Source: an uncultured Eubacteriales bacterium
GTDB taxonomy: Bacteria > Bacillota_A > Clostridia > Christensenellales > Aristaeellaceae
Length of the DNA stretch: 15,663 bases
Direction of reading: 5' to 3'
NCBI GenBank assembly: GCA_900321945.1
Contig: ONXY01000051.1
Span: forward strand, 1 to 15,663
Below the pieces are notes generated by a model that saw only the letters and a list, made by a program, of their open reading frames with translations, was not told where the DNA came from and ran no database searches. This document shows, in pieces, positions 7,682-13,693 of this stretch; the stretch's first letter is position 1; every line of letters begins with the position of its first letter. The translations under genes and the position numbers were made by a program.

Positions 7682-9394
7682 TCAGGTCCCGCCGGTCAGG
7701 TCCTCATAGGTAACGCCGTATTTTTCGGCAATTCCGCGGGCGTAGGATTTCCCTTCGGGCGGCGCGACGCGGACCCGGAAGGTGGAGCGGCCGTCCACGG
7801 TCTCGGCGGTCAGGGATACCGCCTTTCCGGGAACGCCGGACTCGTTGATGTCCGTATCCAGCTCCTTCGCCAGCTTGTGCATATGCGTGTTGTAGATCGT
7901 GCGGGCGTCCTTCTTCAGGATGGCCCGGACGGCGTCCACCGCGATATAGTACCCTTCCTCGAAGGACGTGGTGGAGAAGGTCTCATTCAGCAGCAGGACG
8001 CTGCGTCCGGTGGCGGAGGAGTAGATCTCCCGGAACCGCCGGCACTCCTCTCCCAGACGCCCCAGGTCCAGGGTCCGGTCCTCGTCGGCGGGGAAGTGGG
8101 TCAGCACCTGATCCGCCGGATCGAATGAGAAGGAATCCGCGGGAACGAACACGCCGCTCTGGGCCAGAAGGAACAGCTGTCCCACAGCCTGGGTTACGGT
8201 GGTCTTTCCGCCGCGGTTGGCGCCGGTGAGAAGATAGACCCGCTTCTCAGGGTCGAACGAGAGATCGTTCGGGACCGCCTGATCCGGCCGGACGGAATCA
8301 ATCAGCTTCAGATTGTAGAATCCGCGGGCTTCCATTCCCGCCGGGGAGGAGGACGCCTTCCGGACGGAGGGCTTGGAGAAGGTCCAGCCCCGGGCGCGCA
8401 GCTTTTCCAGATATTCCGACCAGCGGACGTAGAACAGAAGCTCCGGGATCAGGTCCGAGATCTCCCGGACGCTGACGTTCAGATACTGCGCCAGGGTGTC
8501 CCTGAGCTTCCTGACCAGCCGGGATACCAGCTGTGAAGCCGCGTTGTCCATCTGCCGCGGAACGTCGTATGAGCCGTCCTGCCTCGGAATCGGGGCGAGG
8601 GACATCCCGAGCAGGGGGTTTTTCAGAAACGCGGCGGTCCGGGCGGCCTGTTCCAGCGTTCCCCCGATGCCGGCGGTGGGGGAGGCCGGCTCGAAGGAAA
8701 GGCTGCCGTTCCATTCCGCTTCAGGCCGGATGTCGTTCCGGGAGGAAACCGCGGAGACGAAATGCTTCAGCAGGCCGGAGCGGGTGAAAGGCTTCGCGTT
8801 GACGGCGACGAGCCCCATGCTGACGGCCTCGAAGCGTTCGTTTACGTTGACGCCGATCGTCAGGCTGCGGACTTCGGAGGCGGAGATCCGCATCTCCTCC
8901 ACGTCCCGGCGGAGCGCGGCGAATCCGCTGCTGTCGTAGATTCCGCAGATGGTTTCCCTCAGGTTTCTGAGGCCGTCGGATACCAGCTCCCGGTTTTCCA
9001 GACAGGAGCGGATGGCTTCCACCGTGACGATGTAGTCGTGATATTCCTCAAGCCGGTGCATCAGATCCCAGACGCCCGCTTCGTCCCCGGCATGGCGGCT
9101 GACCACGCCGTAGTCGTAGAACATTTTGACCTGGTCCAGCAGCTTCGTCAGGCTGGTCCGGATTTCCGGGTGGCGGTACAGATCCTCAAAGACGTTGCAG
9201 CGGAAGCGGCACACCTCCGGATCGTCCGTCAGGCTTTCCATGACCCGCCGGAGCAGCGGCGCCTCCTGGGGCTGCTGAGCCACCTTTTCCACAAGGACGT
9301 CCAGCCCGAGATCATGCCAGGTGTCCTCCGGAAGCACCCGGTAGGTTATCCGGTCCTGCCAGGGAAAAAGGATGCTGAGCTTGTTCCGGCTCAT
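7682..9394 (-). CDS. MutS-related ABC ATPase with altered Walker B, 570 aa
   Basis: DNA-repair-type ATPase homologous to the lever/clamp and ATPase parts of MutS. The C-terminal ATPase has Walker A GANRGGKTT at 391-399 (MutS proper: GPNMGGKST) and Walker B SVLLLNE at 465-471 followed by TFSTTS, in the place of the usual LDELGRGTS; the signature Asp is Asn470 while the catalytic Glu471 is kept. The H-region NTHMHKLA is at 502-509. The N-terminal 380 residues are mostly helical. The mismatch-reading domain I (F-x-E motif) is not seen, nor is an Smr nuclease tail as in MutS2. At 570 residues it is much shorter than MutS (about 850). The start at 9394 is preferred over the ATG at 9532: AAGAGG lies eight bases upstream, and the longer form would begin upstream of the promoter at 9477-9505. 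A role in mismatch repair is uncertain. Confidence 0.88.
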   Translation of the reverse strand: MSRNKLSILFPWQDRITYRVLPEDTWHDLGLDVLVEKVAQQPQEAPLLRRVMESLTDDPEVCRFRCNVFEDLYRHPEIRTSLTKLLDQVKMFYDYGVVSRHAGDEAGVWDLMHRLEEYHDYIVTVEAIRSCLENRELVSDGLRNLRETICGIYDSSGFAALRRDVEEMRISASEVRSLTIGVNVNERFEAVSMGLVAVNAKPFTRSGLLKHFVSAVSSRNDIRPEAEWNGSLSFEPASPTAGIGGTLEQAARTAAFLKNPLLGMSLAPIPRQDGSYDVPRQMDNAASQLVSRLVRKLRDTLAQYLNVSVREISDLIPELLFYVRWSEYLEKLRARGWTFSKPSVRKASSSPAGMEARGFYNLKLIDSVRPDQAVPNDLSFDPEKRVYLLTGANRGGKTTVTQAVGQLFLLAQSGVFVPADSFSFDPADQVLTHFPADEDRTLDLGRLGEECRRFREIYSSATGRSVLLLNETFSTTSFEEGYYIAVDAVRAILKKDARTIYNTHMHKLAKELDTDINESGVPGKAVSLTAETVDGRSTFRVRVAPPEGKSYARGIAEKYGVTYEDLTGGT

Positions 9395-9439
9395 GAAATC
9401 AGCCTCTTTTCCGGTATGATTGTCCGCGTCGGGGGATGC

Positions 9440-9463
9440 GGAACGGAAAGCGCTTCCGCTCCG
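9440..9463. other. Imperfect dyad in the mutS-like leader
   Basis: The segment reads GGAaCGGAA, a short AGCGC loop, then TTCCGcTCC, giving 8 paired bases with one mismatch. It sits just downstream of the predicted transcription start of the MutS-like gene. It could be an operator or a leader hairpin; there is no direct evidence for either. Confidence 0.3.
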
Positions 9464-9476
9464 GACTTCACATGGG

Positions 9477-9505
9477 ATTATAGAATACGCGGCGGACACC
9501 GTCAA
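9477..9505 (-). promoter_or_regulatory. Sigma-A-type promoter of the mutS-like gene
   Basis: On the minus strand, TTGACG (9500-9505), a 17-bp spacer (9483-9499) and a perfect TATAAT (9477-9482). Transcription would start near 9470, giving a leader of about 75 nt before the ATG at 9394. The match of both boxes and the spacing is close to ideal for the housekeeping sigma factor. Confidence 0.85.
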
Positions 9506-9534
9506 GGACGCCTGCCCGGATTCGGGATTCACCC

Positions 9535-9563
9535 TTGACAGAAAAACGAAACAGTGATAGTTT
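9535..9563 (+). promoter_or_regulatory. Sigma-A-type promoter of the dhaK operon
   Basis: A perfect TTGACA (9535-9540), a 17-bp spacer and TAGTTT (9558-9563), which is preceded by TGA, an extended -10 motif that would offset the weak hexamer. The start would be near 9570, leaving a leader of about 155 nt. It faces away from the mutS-like promoter; the two -35 boxes are 29 bp apart. Confidence 0.65.
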
Positions 9564-9725
9564 TATCCTAAAAGAAGGATTGATTTCCATAGATCCGCTG
9601 CGGGCGGCTTACAAAGAAACCGGGACGCGTATTTGGATACCGCGGGCGGCTTTCCGTCCGGTTTTCCGGGTTTGTCCGCCGTCTGTCCGGAGCCGTGACG
9701 GAAATCGGAAAAAGGAGAATATGCC
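9564..9725 (+). other. Long 5' leader of dhaK
   Basis: About 155 nt of untranslated leader between the promoter and dhaK. It holds an exact 11-bp direct repeat, GCGGGCGGCTT at 9600-9610 and 9642-9652, and a weak inverted repeat CCGTC...GACGG (9679-9701). I do not recognise a known riboswitch, T-box or terminator. The dhaK ribosome binding site AAGGAG lies at its 3' end, nine bases from the ATG. Confidence 0.4.
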
Positions 9726-10736
9726 ATGAAAAAAATCCTCAACAGGCCCGAGAACTTTGTGGACGAAATGCTGGAGGGCATCATGTACGCGCACGGGGAC
9801 CGGCTCCGCTTCTCGGACGAAAGCAGGCGCGTCGTGCTGAACCGGCATCCGGTACGGGAGGGCAAGGTCGGCATCGTAACCGCGGGAGGAAGCGGCCATC
9901 TTCCGGTGTTTATGGGATACGTCGGCGACGGCATGCTGGACGGGTGCGCCGTCGGCAACGTCTTCGCCTCCCCGTCGGCCAGCGCGATGGCGGCCATGAT
10001 CCGCGACTGCGACCGCGGAGCCGGCGTGCTCTGCCTGTACGGCAATTACAACGGCGATATCCTGAATTTCAACATGGCCTGCGAGGAGGTCGATTTTGAC
10101 GACATCAAAACCCGCACCGTCCTGGTCCGGGACGACGTGGCCTCCTCTCCGCCCGAGCTGGCGGAAAAGCGCCGCGGCGTGGCCGGCATGGTCTTCGCGT
10201 TCAAGGTCGCCGGCGCGGCCGCGGATGAGGGTCTCGATCTGGACGGCGTGGCGGCGGCGGCGCAGATGGCGCTGGACAATACCCGCACGATGGGAATCGC
10301 GCTCAGCGCCTGCATTGTTCCCGAGGTGGGAAAGGCCACTTTCTCCATCGGGGAGGACGAGATTGAGATCGGCATGGGCATTCACGGCGAGCCCGGTATC
10401 GAGGTGCGCAAAATGATGACGGCGGATGAGATCGCCACGCTTCTGGTCGGAAAAATCACCGAAGACATGCCGCTGGCCGAAGGGGACGAGGCCGCCGTCA
10501 TGATCAACGGGCTCGGCGGCACGCCGCTGGAGGAGCAGTACATCGTCTACCGGAAGGTTCATTCCCTTCTCGCGGAGATGGGCGTCCGCTCCGTGATGCC
10601 GCACATCGGGGAATTCGCCACGTCCATGGAAATGGCCGGTCTTTCCGTGACGATCATGAAGCTGAATCCGCAGCTGAAGGCCTGGCTGGCGGCGCCGGCG
10701 GCGACGCCCTTCTATACCAACGCGAACAAAGTGTAA
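9726..10736 (+). CDS. dhaK: Dihydroxyacetone kinase-type subunit DhaK, 336 aa
   Basis: Substrate-binding subunit of a DhaKL kinase, which phosphorylates dihydroxyacetone (or a related short ketose such as erythrulose) to feed glycolysis. GGSGH at 54-58 supplies the active-site His58, Asp111 lies in GNYNGD (equivalent to the catalytic Asp of Escherichia coli DhaK), and His220 in GMGIHGEPG is the histidine that binds the substrate carbonyl covalently as a hemiaminal. Length matches single-domain DhaK (about 330-356). DhaL follows after 12 bp, as in PTS-dependent kinases; ATP-dependent enzymes fuse the two domains. No dhaM phosphotransferase subunit appears among the genes visible downstream, so the phosphate donor is open. 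AAGGAG lies nine bases upstream of the ATG. First gene of the plus-strand operon. Confidence 0.95.
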   Translation: MKKILNRPENFVDEMLEGIMYAHGDRLRFSDESRRVVLNRHPVREGKVGIVTAGGSGHLPVFMGYVGDGMLDGCAVGNVFASPSASAMAAMIRDCDRGAGVLCLYGNYNGDILNFNMACEEVDFDDIKTRTVLVRDDVASSPPELAEKRRGVAGMVFAFKVAGAAADEGLDLDGVAAAAQMALDNTRTMGIALSACIVPEVGKATFSIGEDEIEIGMGIHGEPGIEVRKMMTADEIATLLVGKITEDMPLAEGDEAAVMINGLGGTPLEEQYIVYRKVHSLLAEMGVRSVMPHIGEFATSMEMAGLSVTIMKLNPQLKAWLAAPAATPFYTNANKV

Positions 10737-10748
10737 AGGAAGAGAAAA

Positions 10749-11366
10749 ATGGACAGCAGAACCGTATCGGCGGTCTTTGACGCCGTCAGCGCCAAAATGA
10801 CCGCGAACCGGGATTATCTGATTGAGCTCGACGCGCAGAACGGCGACGGCGATCTCGGAATTTCCATGGATACCGGCTTCCGCGCGGTGTCCGCTTTCGC
10901 ACGGGAGGCCGACGAACCGGATCTCGGCCGGCTGTTTATGAAATCCGCGAAAGCGCTCAACGAGGCGTCTCCGTCCTCCCTCGGCACCATCCTGTCCTTT
11001 CTGATGATGGGCATGGCCAAAGCGCTGAAGGGAAAGACGGACGCGGACGCGGACGAGGCGGCGCTCGCGATGGAGGCCGGCCTGAATCTGATCATGGAAA
11101 AGGCCGGCTCGAAGCGGGGTGAGAAAACGATCCTTGACGCGCTCGGGCCGGGCGTCGACGCGCTGAAGGCGGGTGCCGGGCTGCCGCTCAGGGAGCGGCT
11201 GAAGGCCGCGGCCGACGCCGCGGCGGCAGGATCCGAAAGCACGCGGCGGATGCGCGCCGTTCACGGGCGCGCGGCGTACTACGGGGATAAGAGCCTGGGC
11301 GTACTGGACGGAGGATCCGCGGTAGGCCGCCTGATCTTCGAAGGAATTGCCGAAGCCTTCACCTGA
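10749..11366 (+). CDS. dhaL: Dihydroxyacetone kinase-type subunit DhaL, 205 aa
   Basis: Nucleotide-binding partner of DhaK. The three Mg-ADP-binding aspartates are visible as Asp28, Asp33 and Asp35 in LDAQNGDGDLG. The motif reads GDGDLG rather than the GDGDHG of classical DhaL, a variant seen in DhaL-like subunits that may serve other ketoses. SSLGT (77-81), a KRGEKTILDAL segment (122-132) and YYGDKSLGVLDGG (177-189) match the conserved helical-barrel loops. Length is typical (about 210). AAAGGAAG overlaps the end of dhaK and provides the ribosome site; the 12-bp gap implies coupled expression. In PTS systems this subunit keeps its nucleotide and is recharged by DhaM. A DhaM gene is not in view, so recharging by DhaM encoded elsewhere, or ATP exchange, are alternatives. 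Confidence 0.93.
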   Translation: MDSRTVSAVFDAVSAKMTANRDYLIELDAQNGDGDLGISMDTGFRAVSAFAREADEPDLGRLFMKSAKALNEASPSSLGTILSFLMMGMAKALKGKTDADADEAALAMEAGLNLIMEKAGSKRGEKTILDALGPGVDALKAGAGLPLRERLKAAADAAAAGSESTRRMRAVHGRAAYYGDKSLGVLDGGSAVGRLIFEGIAEAFT

Positions 11367-11377
11367 CTACGGTTTTC

Positions 11378-11395
11378 CTCATGCCAAGGCATGAG
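11378..11395 (+). promoter_or_regulatory. 18-bp dyad between dhaL and the binding-protein gene
   Basis: CTCATGCC-AA-GGCATGAG is perfectly symmetric over 8 bp on each side. It starts 12 bp after the dhaL stop codon and ends 12 bp before the AAAGGGG ribosome site of the next gene. No U-run follows (AAATAATTAAT instead), so it is not a terminator. It may be an mRNA-stabilising or processing hairpin, or a DNA operator. Confidence 0.5.
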
Positions 11396-11422
11396 AAATA
11401 ATTAATGAAAGGGGTTTGTACC

Positions 11423-12439
11423 ATGAAGAAAATCCTGTCCCTTCTCCTGACTGTCTGCATGCTGACTGCGCTGGCCGGCGCCGCGCTGGCGGACGGCAAA
11501 CTGGTCCTTTACGCTTCCACGCCCGAGGAGTTCCTGAACGTGGTGGTGGAGGAGTACACCAAGGCCACCGGCGTGGAAGTGGAAATCGTCTCCGCCGGAA
11601 CGGGCGAGCTGTACAAGAGAGTGGAAGCCGAAGGCGACAACCCGCTGGGCGACGTTTTCCTCGGCGGCATGGTCTCCTCCGGATACGTACCGAAGATTGA
11701 ACTGTGGGAGCCCTACGTCTCCCCCCTGGACACCGAGCTGCCCGAAGCCTTCCGGAACACCACCGGAAAGGTCACGTCCTTCTCCATGGTTCCCACCGCC
11801 ATCATGCTGAACACCGAGGTACTGGCGGAAACAGGCGTCGAAGTGAACGGCTTCGAGGATCTGCTGAATCCCGCCCTCAAGGGCAAGATCGTCATGCCGG
11901 ATCCCACCTCCACCTCCTCCGGCTGGGAAGCGCTGGTCAACATCCTCTACGCCATGGGCGGCGGGGATACGGAAGAAGGCTGGGCCTTCGTTGACAAGCT
12001 GCTCGCCAACATCTCCGGCAAGGTGCTGACCTCCTCCAGCGCGGTTCACAAGGGATGCGCCGGCGGCGAGTACGCGGCGGCCCTGATCGCGGAATCCATG
12101 GCGGACACCTACATCAACCAGGGCCTGCCGGTCACCCGCGTCTTCATGAAGGAGGGCGTCGTGGTGAACGTGGACGGCGTGGCCATCATCAAGGGCGCGA
12201 AGAACCTGGAGAACGCCCAGAAGTTCGTGGACTTCCTGATCAGCAAGGACTTCCAGCAGATCATGGTCGGGCTCGAGCTGCCGCGCCGTCCGGTGCGCAC
12301 CGATATCGACATGTCCGCCAGCAAGATGATTCCCACGGAGGACATCAATCAGATCCCGGTGGACTTCGACTACGTCGCCGCGCATAAGGCGGAGATGCAG
12401 GAGCACTTCAAGGAGATCGCCATCAACTACGCCGAATAA
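11423..12439 (+). CDS. ABC transporter solute-binding protein, FbpA/AfuA-like, 338 aa
   Basis: Secreted receptor of the importer encoded downstream. Residues 1-23 are a Sec signal peptide (MKKILSLLL, cleavage after ALA); no lipobox precedes the lone Cys12. The mature fold is the 'ferric/2-aminoethylphosphonate' binding class: LVLYAS (27-32), an anion-loop-like SAGTGEL (57-63), PTSTSSGW (161-168) and SSSAVHKG (204-211). Ferric FbpA proteins carry adjacent tyrosines (YY) where this protein reads AESMA (223-227), so iron binding is unlikely; AfuA, a member of the same family, binds sugar phosphates. The serine/threonine/glycine-rich loops fit an anionic ligand. The start at 11423 is preferred over the ATG at 11405 because AAAGGGG (11408-11414) lies eight bases upstream of it and the signal peptide starts there. 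Ligand inferred, not proven. Confidence 0.9.
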   Translation: MKKILSLLLTVCMLTALAGAALADGKLVLYASTPEEFLNVVVEEYTKATGVEVEIVSAGTGELYKRVEAEGDNPLGDVFLGGMVSSGYVPKIELWEPYVSPLDTELPEAFRNTTGKVTSFSMVPTAIMLNTEVLAETGVEVNGFEDLLNPALKGKIVMPDPTSTSSGWEALVNILYAMGGGDTEEGWAFVDKLLANISGKVLTSSSAVHKGCAGGEYAAALIAESMADTYINQGLPVTRVFMKEGVVVNVDGVAIIKGAKNLENAQKFVDFLISKDFQQIMVGLELPRRPVRTDIDMSASKMIPTEDINQIPVDFDYVAAHKAEMQEHFKEIAINYAE

Positions 12440-12496
12440 GGCTGACGCCGGCGGAAAGACGACTCTGAGTTTTTCCTGAATGCAGCGCAGACTGCT

Positions 12497-12539
12497 GCCG
12501 GCTCCGGGAGGCGCCCTGTTTCCCGGAGCCGGCTTTTTT
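12497..12539 (+). terminator. Internal intrinsic terminator after the binding-protein gene
   Basis: Perfect 13-bp GC-rich stem (12497-12509 with 12521-12533), 11-nt loop and six T (12534-12539), 57 bp after the binding-protein stop codon. It is the strongest terminator in the window, yet the cognate ATPase gene starts only 50 bp later. It probably lets a fraction of polymerases through, so that far more binding protein than ATPase and permease is made. Confidence 0.93.
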
Positions 12540-12548
12540 CGGATAACC

Positions 12549-12569
12549 CCGCTTCGGCACCCGAAGCGG
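12549..12569 (+). promoter_or_regulatory. 9-bp hairpin just before the ATPase ribosome site
   Basis: CCGCTTCGG-CAC-CCGAAGCGG, a perfect 9-bp stem with a 3-nt loop, ends five bases before the AAAGGA (12575-12580) that serves the ATPase gene. There is no T-run. Sitting right after the terminator, it could shield the 5' end of the read-through or processed transcript, or modulate translation start. Confidence 0.5.
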
Positions 12570-12589
12570 TTCAGAAAGGAACAAACGGT

Positions 12590-13693
12590 ATGAGCACGCA
12601 GATTACGATCCGTGACGCCGTCAAGCGGTATGGCGATAAAACGATTATTCCGGGCCTCAGCCTTGACATTGCGGGCGGAGAGTTTTTTACGCTGCTGGGG
12701 CCCTCCGGCTGCGGAAAAACGACGCTGCTCAGAATGATCGCCGGATTCAATTCCATCGAGGGAGGGACCATCGCCTTCGACGGTCAGATCCTTAACGATC
12801 TGCCTCCCTACCGGCGCAATATCGGCATGGTATTTCAGAACTATGCCATTTTTCCGCATATGAGCGTCCGCAAAAACGTGGAATACGGGCTGCGCCAGCG
12901 CGGACTTCCCAAGGCGGAAATCCGCCGCCGCGCGGATGAGATCATGAACGTCGTGAAAATCACGGAGCACGCGGACAAGGCTCCGAACCAGCTTTCCGGC
13001 GGACAGCAGCAGCGCGTGGCTCTCGCGCGGGCGATCGTCATCCATCCCACCGTCCTTCTGATGGACGAGCCGCTGAGCAATCTGGACGCCAAGCTGCGCC
13101 TGGAGATGCGCGGCGCGATCCGGGACATTCAGAAAGAGGTCGGCATCACCACCGTGTACGTCACCCACGATCAGGAGGAGGCGCTGGCCGTATCGGACCG
13201 GATCGCCGTCATGAACTTCGGGGTGCTGCAGCAGGTGGGAACGCCGGTGGAGCTTTATCACCGCCCCGCGAACCTGTTTGTCGCAACGTTCGTCGGCTCC
13301 TCCACCCTGTACGACGGGGTCTGCAGCCGCTCCGGCGGGCGGACGGAGGTGATTCTGGACGGCTGTCTGCGCGTTCCGATGGAGAACCTGAGCGGCGGCG
13401 TGCGGGACGGGCAGAAGCTGAAGGTCGCGGTCCGCCCCGAGGAGTTTGAGCTTTCGCGGGGGGAGAGCGGATGGCACGGAACCGTCAAGAGCAGCGTTTT
13501 CCTGGGACGGTTTGTCAACTACGAGATCGTCATGCCCGACGGGAGCATCACGGAGATCAGCCTGCCGACCTCCGGTATCCACGACCTGTACAGGCCCGGG
13601 GAGACGGTGTCCATGACTGTGGACGAAAAGCGGATCAACGTGTTCAGCGAGGACGGAACCGTCAATCTGATCGAAGGAGCTGAATGCGAATGA
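12590..13693 (+). CDS. ABC importer ATP-binding protein (FbpC/PotA type), 367 aa
   Basis: ATPase of the importer formed with the binding protein upstream and the permease downstream. Walker A GPSGCGKT at 37-44, Q-loop Gln83 in [10 protein letters not shown], signature LSGGQQQR at 135-142, Walker B VLLMDEP at 155-161, D-loop NLDAKLR, and H-loop His193 in [11 protein letters not shown]-terminal TOBE-like regulatory region runs from about 280 ([10 protein letters not shown]) to 350, as in MalK, PotA and FbpC. The length (about 350-370) is normal for this group. AAAGGA sits nine bases before the ATG. Its last codons overlap the start of the permease gene, so the two are coupled. The usual automatic label would be iron, spermidine or 2-aminoethylphosphonate importer; the substrate cannot be read from the ATPase, and the context favours a sugar or sugar phosphate. 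Confidence 0.95.
   Translation: MSTQITIRDAVKRYGDKTIIPGLSLDIAGGEFFTLLGPSGCGKTTLLRMIAGFNSIEGGTIAFDGQILNDLPPYRRNIGMVFQNYAIFPHMSVRKNVEYGLRQRGLPKAEIRRRADEIMNVVKITEHADKAPNQLSGGQQQRVALARAIVIHPTVLLMDEPLSNLDAKLRLEMRGAIRDIQKEVGITTVYVTHDQEEALAVSDRIAVMNFGVLQQVGTPVELYHRPANLFVATFVGSSTLYDGVCSRSGGRTEVILDGCLRVPMENLSGGVRDGQKLKVAVRPEEFELSRGESGWHGTVKSSVFLGRFVNYEIVMPDGSITEISLPTSGIHDLYRPGETVSMTVDEKRINVFSEDGTVNLIEGAECE

Noticed and set aside
6596..8128. Plus-strand ORF of 510 codons across the peptidase and MutS-like genes
   Set aside because: It runs antisense through two genes with conserved active sites and across their intergenic gap. No ribosome site or recognisable domain.
9535..9729. 64-codon plus-strand ORF starting with TTG before dhaK
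   Set aside because: Its start codon is the TTG of the -35 box, upstream of the predicted transcription start, and it has no ribosome site.
9609..11264. Minus-strand ORF of 551 codons opposite dhaK and dhaL
   Set aside because: Same shadow pattern; dhaK and dhaL carry all their catalytic residues on the plus strand.
11402..13582. Minus-strand ORF of 726 codons opposite the binding protein and ATPase
   Set aside because: It is antisense to two well-supported genes and passes through the 12497-12539 terminator and the 12549-12569 hairpin. Composition is His/Gly/Asp-biased shadow sequence.
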